NCBI RefSeq assembly: GCF_000426065.1
Contig: NZ_AUEQ01000013.1
Location: 62,001 to 126,000 of the forward strand
Origin: Mycobacterium sp. URHD0025
GTDB lineage: Bacteria > Actinomycetota > Actinomycetes > Mycobacteriales > Mycobacteriaceae
Reading direction: 5' to 3'
Length of the DNA stretch: 64,000 nucleotides
Positions 33,898-40,266 of the stretch are shown here, one piece after another; position 1 is the stretch's first letter, and every line of letters starts with the position of its first letter. Made by a program: the position numbers and the translations under genes. Under the pieces are notes generated by a model, which worked only from the letters and a program-made list of their open reading frames with translations, did no database searches and had not been told where the DNA came from.

Positions 33898-34937
33898 CCA
33901 GTCGCCTGCTTGTAGATCTTGGTGATCGAGCCATTGTCCTTGTCGAACAACGCCGGGTCGACCGCTTTCCATCCGCCGAGATCAGCGATCGTCCACAGCT
34001 TCTGCGGGGTCGGGAAGTCCTTGGCGAAGTCAGCCGTGACCGCCGGGTCGACCGGACGGAACCCGGCCTCGGCCCACAGCTTCTGGCCCTCGGGTGTGAA
34101 TAGGAAGTTCTCCAGCGCCTTGGCCTTGTCGGCGTGCGCACTGGTCTTGACGACTGCCACCGGGTTCTCGATCTTGAACGTCTGCGGCGGGTTGACGTGT
34201 TCGACGTCCTTGCCCTGCCGCTCGATGTTGATCGCCTCGTTCTCGTAGCTGATCAAGACGTCGCCGGTGCCTTGCACGAACACGTCGGTGGCCTCGCGAC
34301 CCGAGCCCGGACGGGTCTTGACGTGCTCGGTCACCAGCTTGTTGACGAAGTCGAGGCCGGCCGCGGAATCCTTGCCGCCGTTGCTCTTTGCCGCGTACGG
34401 AGCGAGCAGGTTCCACTTGGCCGAACCGGAGCTCAGCGGACTCGGGGTGACCACCTCGAGCCCGGGCTGCAGCAGATCATCCCAGTCTTTGATGCCCTTG
34501 GGGTTACCCTTGCGCACCACCAATGACACCACAGACCCGAACGGGACACCCTTCGTGTTGCCGGCACTCCAATCGTCGGCCACCTTGTCGGCCTTGACCA
34601 GGCGGGTGACATCGGGCTCGACCGAGAAGTTGACGATGTCGGCGGGCTTGCCGTCGGCCACGGCCCGGGACTGGTCACCCGAGGCACCGTACGACGTCCT
34701 CACCGCGACGCCCTTGCCCTCTTCGGACGCGGCAAATGCGGGGATGATCTTGCTCCAGCCCGGCTCGGGCACCGCGTACGCGACAAGCGTCAGCGTGGTG
34801 TCGGCGCCTGCGGCACCCTGGTCACCGCCGGCGACGTCGCTGGCACCGCCACCGCAGCCGACCGCGAGCGCGCCGGTGGTGGCCAGGACTGTGGCAGCAC
34901 GCCAGAACCTGATGACGTTGGACTTGTAAATGGGCAC
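33894..34937 (-). CDS. subI: Sulfate-binding lipoprotein SubI
   Basis: A 347-residue periplasmic-type sulfate-binding protein. The signal peptide ends in a lipobox (LAVGC near residue 27), so it is a lipoprotein. 'TLTLVAYAVPEPGWSKIIPAF', 'TSYGASGDQSRAV' and 'EPDVTRLVKADKV' are family segments around the anion site. GTG at 34937 is the start, with AAAGG seven bases upstream. The open frame continues to 35078, but that part is leader RNA. The 5' region carries a polycysteine uORF and a strong hairpin, suggesting cysteine-responsive attenuation of the whole importer operon. Confidence 0.92.
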   Translation of the reverse strand: MPIYKSNVIRFWRAATVLATTGALAVGCGGGASDVAGGDQGAAGADTTLTLVAYAVPEPGWSKIIPAFAASEEGKGVAVRTSYGASGDQSRAVADGKPADIVNFSVEPDVTRLVKADKVADDWSAGNTKGVPFGSVVSLVVRKGNPKGIKDWDDLLQPGLEVVTPSPLSSGSAKWNLLAPYAAKSNGGKDSAAGLDFVNKLVTEHVKTRPGSGREATDVFVQGTGDVLISYENEAINIERQGKDVEHVNPPQTFKIENPVAVVKTSAHADKAKALENFLFTPEGQKLWAEAGFRPVDPAVTADFAKDFPTPQKLWTIADLGGWKAVDPALFDKDNGSITKIYKQATG

Positions 34938-35046
34938 TGAGGACCTTTCTTGCGGACAGCGGACACTACGAGGTCCGTCATACGGAAAGGCGTGGGTGGC
35001 GAGGGAAGCGAGACAAGAGCATCCGGGCACAGAACCGCCACCGACA

Positions 35047-35066
35047 CCAAACCGTGGACGGTTTGG
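35047..35066 (-). promoter_or_regulatory. Attenuator hairpin between the cysteine leader and subI
   Basis: CCAAACCGT and ACGGTTTGG form a perfect 9-bp stem with only two bases between the arms, so in RNA the inner pairs open to a CCAAACC/GGTTTGG stem. It begins two bases after the leader stop codon (35069). A ribosome stalled on the two Cys codons would cover the stem's 5' arm and change folding upstream of subI. Confidence 0.6.
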
Positions 35067-35068
35067 AG

Positions 35069-35161
35069 TCAGCGACAACAGGCGACGTCAGCAACAGCGC
35101 GTGAACCCACGGCAATGAGAGCCAAGACATGGCTCTCAGTCTTGCCGGACGCTGAATGCAT
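35069..35161 (-). CDS. Cysteine-rich leader peptide upstream of subI (uORF)
   Basis: A 30-residue ORF, M-H-S-A-S-G-K-T-E-S... ending V-A-D-V-A-C-C-R then TGA. It starts exactly where a leaderless transcript would: TATTCT (-10) lies seven bases before the ATG. The two adjacent Cys codons just before the stop, the hairpin right behind it, and the sulfate importer downstream are the parts of a Cys-tRNA-sensing attenuator. I infer the mechanism from the known mycobacterial polycysteine uORFs; the sequence alone does not prove translation. Confidence 0.7.
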   Translation of the reverse strand: MHSASGKTESHVLALIAVGSRAVADVACCR

Positions 35162-35168
35162 GGCGCGA

Positions 35169-35174
35169 AGAATA
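35169..35174 (-). promoter_or_regulatory. -10 element of the leaderless subI leader transcript
   Basis: TATTCT (TANNNT type) seven bases upstream of the uORF ATG at 35161. No convincing -35 is seen, which is normal for mycobacterial SigA promoters. Confidence 0.55.
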
Positions 35175-35217
35175 ACAGAATTCCGCCGTGGTGCCCGTCG
35201 AGCGATCTGCGGCCCGG

Positions 35218-35295
35218 CTAGCGGGTCAGCAACCACATGACGATGACCAGGACAACCAAGATCACCAAGATCAATGTGACACGTGAGCGCGGCAT
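35218..35295 (-). CDS. 25-residue single-helix membrane micropeptide
   Basis: An ORF of 25 codons encoding M-P-R-S-R-V-T-L followed by an almost pure I/L/V/M stretch and ending W-L-L-T-R. It is a short basic N-terminus plus one transmembrane helix. It lies 5 bp downstream of the membrane protein at 35301 on the same strand, so the two are probably co-transcribed. Function unknown; small membrane ORFs are annotated at this place in other mycobacteria. Confidence 0.5.
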   Translation of the reverse strand: MPRSRVTLILVILVVLVIVMWLLTR

Positions 35296-35300
35296 ACCGT

Positions 35301-35504
35301 TCACTCGGATTCCACCTCGTCAGCCGGCACGTGACGCAGCCGGTGCAACCCGGCGCTTCCCCAGCCCAGCGCGCCGTCGAGCACCACTGCGCTGCCGTAG
35401 GCCAGCGCCAGCACGACCGGCATCACCACAGCGGTCTGCACGACGAACGGCAGCCCGGTCAGCCACAGTTCGACACCGTCCCACCAGTTCAGGATTGCCG
35501 CCAT
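35301..35504 (-). CDS. Small hypothetical membrane protein (67 aa)
   Basis: A 67-residue protein starting MAAILNWWDGVELW, with one long hydrophobic segment (residues ~16-40, 'LPFVVQTAVVMPVVLALAYGSAVVL') and a polar tail ending VPADEVESE. The ORF is open to 35699, but the upstream part would overlap the divergent trehalase gene and looks non-coding. No SD is obvious. It probably forms a unit with the micropeptide at 35218. Function unknown. Confidence 0.6.
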   Translation of the reverse strand: MAAILNWWDGVELWLTGLPFVVQTAVVMPVVLALAYGSAVVLDGALGWGSAGLHRLRHVPADEVESE

Positions 35505-35631
35505 GGGGCAAGCGTAGGCGATTGCCCGGTTCACCAGTTTCGGCGCCGACGTCACCTCCGGTTCCGCCCGTAAGATTCGCCACGCGTGTCCCGGGTAGAC
35601 GGCGCCTGTATTTGCAGATGATGATGTGCGG

Positions 35632-37662
35632 ATGGTTCTGCAACACACCGAGCCCACGGATGTCGTCGCGGCACTCGCCAAGACGGCTGACAGCGCCAAG
35701 GCGCCCGAGTCACCCTTGACGGTGACCGCCCCGGTGCCGTACTCGTCGGGCGGGGCTCTGCGGAACCCCTTCCCGCCGATCGCCGACTATGGCTTCCTCT
35801 CCGACTGCGAGAACACCTGCCTGATCTCCTCGGCCGGCTCCGTGGAATGGCTGTGCGTTCCCCGGCCCGACTCCCCCAGCGTGTTCGGCGCGATCCTGGA
35901 CCGCAGCGCGGGCCACTTCAGACTCGGCCCCTACGGTGTGACCGTTCCCGCTGCCCGTCGCTATCTGCCCGGCAGTCTGATCCTGGAAACCACCTGGCAG
36001 ACCCACACCGGCTGGCTGATCGTGCGCGACGCACTCGTGATGGGCCCATGGCACGACATCGAGAGCCGCTCCCGCACGCACCGGCGCACGCCGATGGACT
36101 GGGATGCCGAGCACATCCTGCTGCGCACCGTGCGCTGCGTCAGCGGCACCGTCGAACTGGTGATGAACTGCGAGCCGGCCTTCGACTACCACCGCGTCAG
36201 CGCGTCGTGGGAGTACTCCGGCCCGGCCTACGGCGAGGCCATCGCCCGCGCCAGCCGCAACCCCGACTCGCACCCCACGCTGCGGCTCACCACCAATCTG
36301 CGGATCGGCATCGAGGGCCGTGAGGCGCGCGCCCGCACCCGACTCACCGAAGGCGACAACGTATTCGTCGCGCTGAGCTGGTCCAAGCACCCGGCCCCTC
36401 AGACCTACGAAGAGGCCGCCGAGAAGATGTGGAAGACCAGTGAGTCGTGGCGGCAGTGGATCAACATCGGCGACTTCCCCGACCACCCGTGGCGGTCGTA
36501 CCTACAGCGCAGTGCGCTGACGCTCAAGGGGCTGACCTACTCGCCGACCGGCGCCCTGCTGGCAGCCCCCACCACCTCGCTGCCGGAAACGCCTCACGGC
36601 GAACGCAATTGGGACTACCGCTATTCATGGATCCGGGACTCCACCTTCGCGCTGTGGGGTTTGTACACACTCGGCCTGGACCGGGAAGCCGACGATTTCT
36701 TCTCCTTCATCGCCGATGTCTCCGGCGCCAACAACGGCGAACGGCACCCGCTGCAGGTGATGTACGGAGTCGGTGGCGAACGCAGCCTGGTCGAGGAAGA
36801 ACTGCACCACCTGTCGGGCTACGACAACGCCCGGCCAGTGCGTATCGGCAACGGCGCCTACAACCAGATGCAGCACGACATCTGGGGCACCATGCTGGAT
36901 TCGGTGTACCTGCACGCCAAGTCGCGCGAGCAGATTCCCGAGGCACTGTGGCCCGTACTCAAGCATCAGGTCGAGGAAGCCATCAAGCACTGGAAGGAAC
37001 CCGACCGCGGCATCTGGGAGGTACGCGGCGAACCGCAGCACTTCACCTCCAGCAAGATCATGTGCTGGGTGGCCTTGGACCGCGGTTCGAAACTGGCCGA
37101 GTTGCAGGGTGAGAAGAGCTACGCACAGCAGTGGCGCGCGATCGCCGAGGAGATCAAGGCCGACATCCTGGCCCGCGGTGTGGATTCCCGCGGGGTGCTG
37201 ACCCAGCGCTACGGCGACGACGCGCTGGACGCGTCGCTGCTCCTGGCGGTGCTGACCCGGTTCCTGCCCTCGGACGATCCGCGGGTCCGGGCCACCGTGC
37301 TGGCGATCGCCGACGAACTCACCGAGGACGGCCTGGTCCTGCGCTACCGGGTCGAGGAAACCGACGACGGACTGGCCGGTGAAGAGGGCACATTCACCAT
37401 CTGTTCGTTCTGGCTGGTGTCCGCACTCGTCGAGATCGGCGAGGTCAGCCGGGCCAAACATCTCCTCGAGCGACTGCTTTCATTCGCCAGCCCGCTGCAT
37501 CTGTATGCCGAGGAGATCGAGCCGCGCACGGGCCGGCACCTGGGCAATTTCCCGCAGGCGTTCACCCACCTGGCGCTGATCAATGCCGTGGTGCACGTCA
37601 TCCGGGCCGAGGAGGAATCCGACAGCTCCGGGGTGTTCCAGCCCGCCAACGCGCCGATGTAG
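35632..37662 (+). CDS. GH15-family trehalase (glucoamylase-like)
   Basis: A 676-residue glycoside hydrolase family 15 protein. An N-terminal domain ('NPFPPIADYGFLSDCENTCLISSAGSVEWLCVPRPDSPSVFG') precedes an (alpha/alpha)6 barrel with 'GERNWDYRYSWIRDSTFALWGLYTLG', the glycone-site signature, and 'GIWEVRGEPQHFTSSKIMCW', which contains the catalytic acid. Mycobacterial proteins of this sequence type hydrolyse trehalose to glucose. The ATG at 35632 is used; a GTG six bases upstream is also open. No SD is visible, so the message may be nearly leaderless. It is not functionally tied to the sulfur genes around it. Confidence 0.85.
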   Translation: MVLQHTEPTDVVAALAKTADSAKAPESPLTVTAPVPYSSGGALRNPFPPIADYGFLSDCENTCLISSAGSVEWLCVPRPDSPSVFGAILDRSAGHFRLGPYGVTVPAARRYLPGSLILETTWQTHTGWLIVRDALVMGPWHDIESRSRTHRRTPMDWDAEHILLRTVRCVSGTVELVMNCEPAFDYHRVSASWEYSGPAYGEAIARASRNPDSHPTLRLTTNLRIGIEGREARARTRLTEGDNVFVALSWSKHPAPQTYEEAAEKMWKTSESWRQWINIGDFPDHPWRSYLQRSALTLKGLTYSPTGALLAAPTTSLPETPHGERNWDYRYSWIRDSTFALWGLYTLGLDREADDFFSFIADVSGANNGERHPLQVMYGVGGERSLVEEELHHLSGYDNARPVRIGNGAYNQMQHDIWGTMLDSVYLHAKSREQIPEALWPVLKHQVEEAIKHWKEPDRGIWEVRGEPQHFTSSKIMCWVALDRGSKLAELQGEKSYAQQWRAIAEEIKADILARGVDSRGVLTQRYGDDALDASLLLAVLTRFLPSDDPRVRATVLAIADELTEDGLVLRYRVEETDDGLAGEEGTFTICSFWLVSALVEIGEVSRAKHLLERLLSFASPLHLYAEEIEPRTGRHLGNFPQAFTHLALINAVVHVIRAEEESDSSGVFQPANAPM

Positions 37663-37668
37663 GCCGGA

Positions 37669-37710
37669 GGCCGACGTTCCACAGATGTAGGCCGACGTTC
37701 CGCAGATGTA
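37669..37710. repeat. Two 21-bp tandem direct repeats between convergent genes
   Basis: Two head-to-tail copies of GGCCGACGTTCC-R-CAGATGTA (37669-37689 and 37690-37710) with one mismatch. They fill the gap between the trehalase stop and the convergent TED-like gene. Confidence 0.75.
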
Positions 37711-37714
37711 GCCG

Positions 37715-39037
37715 CTAGGCGATGCGGCCCGGCGCCGTAGGGGCGGCGAACTGGACGTCGAACTCGACCTCCAGCTGCGCCGGGGTCACCAGCACCACTG
37801 GGGTGAGTGCGCTCGCGGTGCCGCTGTCCGAGGACTGGGCGACCGCGGTGATCACTCGTCCGCCGAATCCGTCGGGGGTGGCCGGGATCCGCACGGTCAG
37901 CGTGGCCTGATCGACATCGGGTGCAACCCTCAGAAGGAACTCGCCACCGGGTGGCACCGCGCTGAGTTCCCGGCCGGTGCGATCGACGACAGCTCCGTGC
38001 GACACCTCGAGCGCCGCACTGTCGCTGGCCCGCAACCGGAACGGCCCGACGAGCCCCGCCCGAATCACGGCGTCGTCGGCCGACAATGCGGGAGACGTCG
38101 TGGCCCGCCGGGCCGCCCGGGCTCCGGCGGTCAGATAGTTGTAGAGGTGTACCACGCGGTCGGAGTTGGCGTACACGCCAGATCCGTTGAGCCAGAACCG
38201 GATATCGGTGATCCGGACCGATGCGTCACGGTCGGAAAGGACGGCGAGCCGGTAGTACCGGTAGCCTGTCCCGGCCCGGCCGGGCCGGGTCGAGGATACC
38301 GTGCTGCCGACTCCGAGAGTCCTGCGATGGGTGCCCCGGCCCGCGGCGACATTGAGTCCCGAGGCCGCCACGTCCTCCCACCGCACGCCGTCGTGCGACT
38401 TCTGCAGCACCAACGACACTGCGGCCGTCGATTCCAATTCGACTGTGTAGCCGCCCAGCTGGGGCGCCCGGTCGAAGTCGAACACGATGGCGTCGCCATC
38501 GGGATACGCCCTGGCCGGTTCGTTGCGCGCGCGGTTGTCCAGCGCCAGTCCGTTGGTGAACGACCAAATGGCGGCCTGAGTGGCCGCGATCGCCTCGTGT
38601 TCGGCCAGGTTGGCCGTCCCCAGCGGCACGCCTGCCGCCCGTAGCCGGCGGCTCAGTTCAGCTGTGCCGAGGGTGGGAAACGAGTTGCGGACGATCCAGT
38701 CCACCTCCGCCTCATAGGACCGGGCCCGCAGGTTGGGCACCGCCGACCACGTCGCGGCCTCATACCGCGACGGCCGGGTCGGCGCGACCCCTGCGAAGTC
38801 GAGCGAATAGGCCTCGACGTTGGGATTCAGCCTGATCAGGTCGGTGCGCGCCGAGGTGCCATCGGTGAAGACCACGGTGTCCACGGTGTGCGAATAGGTG
38901 CCCCCGCGGTACCGCGTCATCGGCGCAGGGGCGATCCGGCGCGGACGGATCCGGGTGCGCACGGCAATCGGAGCGGACGCCCCCTGGGAATCCAGTGGGA
39001 GTTCGCCGCGGACATCAGCAACAGACAGGACAGGCAT
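37715..39037 (-). CDS. TED-like (TQXA) domain protein without cysteine
   Basis: A 440-residue protein. Residues ~40-165 match the thioester-domain (TED/TQXA) pattern of Gram-positive adhesins: 'RYRGGTYSHTVDTVVFTDG', then 'NVEAYSLDF' and 'AATQAAIWSFTNG' (TQAA at 153-156). Where TEDs have the thioester Cys in 'YCID', this one has Ser78. The whole protein contains no cysteine. A discoidin-like beta-sandwich segment follows ('VLQKSHDGVRWEDVAASG', 'YRYYRLAVLSD', 'ITDIRFWLNG'), and then a 'GPFRL...VVDRTGREL...PPGGEFLLRV' tail. No signal peptide, membrane anchor or sortase motif is seen, so its location is unclear. A polycysteine uORF lies 90 bp upstream. AAGAAAG, ten bases before the ATG, is the likely SD. 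Confidence 0.65.
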   Translation of the reverse strand: MPVLSVADVRGELPLDSQGASAPIAVRTRIRPRRIAPAPMTRYRGGTYSHTVDTVVFTDGTSARTDLIRLNPNVEAYSLDFAGVAPTRPSRYEAATWSAVPNLRARSYEAEVDWIVRNSFPTLGTAELSRRLRAAGVPLGTANLAEHEAIAATQAAIWSFTNGLALDNRARNEPARAYPDGDAIVFDFDRAPQLGGYTVELESTAAVSLVLQKSHDGVRWEDVAASGLNVAAGRGTHRRTLGVGSTVSSTRPGRAGTGYRYYRLAVLSDRDASVRITDIRFWLNGSGVYANSDRVVHLYNYLTAGARAARRATTSPALSADDAVIRAGLVGPFRLRASDSAALEVSHGAVVDRTGRELSAVPPGGEFLLRVAPDVDQATLTVRIPATPDGFGGRVITAVAQSSDSGTASALTPVVLVTPAQLEVEFDVQFAAPTAPGRIA

Positions 39038-39126
39038 GACGGGTTGACTTTCTTGAAGGCCGGATACGCGCGCATCAACGCACCGCGAGAAAGCGGGCGG
39101 ACGACGCAGAGGAGGGCGTCAGAAAA

Positions 39127-39192
39127 TCAACAACAACAACGCACGTCGAGGCAGCGCACGATGGCGACGCGCAGCGATTCGACGTGTTGCAT
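39127..39192 (-). CDS. Polycysteine leader peptide upstream of the TED-like gene (uORF)
   Basis: A 21-residue ORF: M-Q-H-V-E-S-L-R-V-A-I-V-R-C-L-D-V-R-C-C-C then TGA. The three last codons are Cys (TGT TGT TGT). The ATG lies seven bases after a TATGGT -10, so the mRNA is probably leaderless. Downstream, CTTTCT (plus-strand 39088-39093) is complementary to the AGAAAG core of the TED-gene SD (39048-39053), a possible lock on translation. The arrangement equals the leaders of nirA and subI. The other content of the 305-bp gap 39038-39342 is the plus-strand promoter region of the encapsulin gene. Confidence 0.75.
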   Translation of the reverse strand: MQHVESLRVAIVRCLDVRCCC

Positions 39193-39199
39193 GCGGCCC

Positions 39200-39205
39200 A
39201 CCATA
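39200..39205 (-). promoter_or_regulatory. -10 element of the leaderless polycysteine leader
   Basis: TATGGT (TANNNT type) is seven bases upstream of the leader ATG at 39192, which would put the transcription start on the A of the start codon. Confidence 0.6.
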
Positions 39206-39342
39206 CGTCAAGTCGGCAGCAATGCCCAGTTCACATCGCGGTGACGGATTTGAATCGTCCGCGTACTAAACACTGTCGTAGACAGGTTTTGGCCGTATCG
39301 TTGCGCCCCTCACTCACATTGACCAGTTGGAAGGTAGGACCC

Positions 39343-40266
39343 GTGACGTCCGCTCAGAACGAATCGCAGGCACTGGGCGATCTCGCCGCCCGCCAGCTGG
39401 CGAATGCGACCAAGACCGTTCCCCAGCTGTCCACGATCACCCCGCGGTTCCTGCTTCACCTGCTGAGCTGGGTGCCCGTCGAGGCGGGCATCTACCGGGT
39501 GAACCGGGTGGTCGATCCCGACCGCGTGGCGATCCACTCGGAGGAAGGCGCGGGAACCGAAGAGCCGTTGCCCGAGACCTATGTCGACTACGAGACCAAT
39601 CCTCGCGAGTACACGCTGCGCTCGATCTCGACGCTGCTCGACGTGCACACCCGGGTGTCGGACCTGTACTCCAGCCCGCACGATCAGGTAGCCCAGCAGC
39701 TGCGGCTGACCATCGAGACGATCAAGGAGCGCCAGGAGTTCGAGCTGGTCAACAACCCCGAGTACGGGTTGCTGTCGCAGGTGACGCCGGAGCAGACCAT
39801 CCAGACCCTGCGCGGCACGCCCACCCCCGATGACCTGGATTCGCTGATCACCAAGGTGTGGAAGACCCCGGCGTTCTTCCTGACCAATCCGCTGGGCGTG
39901 GCGGCGTTCGGACGCGAGGCAACGCGCCGCGGCGTGCCGCCGCCAGTCGTCAGCCTGTTCGGCGCCCAGTTCATCACCTGGCGCGGCATCCCGATCGTGC
40001 CCTCGGACAAGGTTCCCGTCGAAGACGGCAAGACCAAATTCATCCTGGTGCGCACCGGTGAGGAGCGCCAGGGTGTTGTCGGCCTGTTCCAGCCGGGGCT
40101 GGTCGGCGAGCAGGCTCCCGGCCTGTCGGTGCGGTTCACCGGCATCAACCGGTCGGCGATCGCGTCCTACCTGGTGACCCTGTACTCGTCGCTGGCAGTG
40201 CTCACCGACGATGCGCTCGCGGTCCTCGAGGACGTCGGAGTGGACCACTTCCATGAGTACAAGTGA
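39343..40266 (+). CDS. Family 2A encapsulin shell protein (major membrane protein I/SrpI type)
   Basis: A 307-residue HK97-fold shell protein of the group that includes mycobacterial major membrane protein I and cyanobacterial SrpI. Typical stretches are 'LGDLAARQLANATKTVPQLSTITPRFLLHLLSWVPVEAGIYRVNRV', 'YTLRSISTLLDVHTRVSDLYSSPHDQ' (E-loop region) and the C-terminal 'INRSAIASYLVTLYSSLAVLTDDALAVLEDV'. The GTG at 39343 follows an AGGTAGGA sequence; the frame is open further upstream, but the 307-residue form is the expected size. The next gene starts within its last 14 bp and encodes the expected cargo, so shell and cargo are made in a coupled way. Such shells enclose cysteine desulfurase and bind sulfur. 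Confidence 0.9.
   Translation: MTSAQNESQALGDLAARQLANATKTVPQLSTITPRFLLHLLSWVPVEAGIYRVNRVVDPDRVAIHSEEGAGTEEPLPETYVDYETNPREYTLRSISTLLDVHTRVSDLYSSPHDQVAQQLRLTIETIKERQEFELVNNPEYGLLSQVTPEQTIQTLRGTPTPDDLDSLITKVWKTPAFFLTNPLGVAAFGREATRRGVPPPVVSLFGAQFITWRGIPIVPSDKVPVEDGKTKFILVRTGEERQGVVGLFQPGLVGEQAPGLSVRFTGINRSAIASYLVTLYSSLAVLTDDALAVLEDVGVDHFHEYK

Noticed and set aside
39184..39342. Longer N-terminus for the encapsulin gene
   Set aside because: The extra 53 codons cover the divergent promoter region and would exceed the usual 307-residue shell protein.
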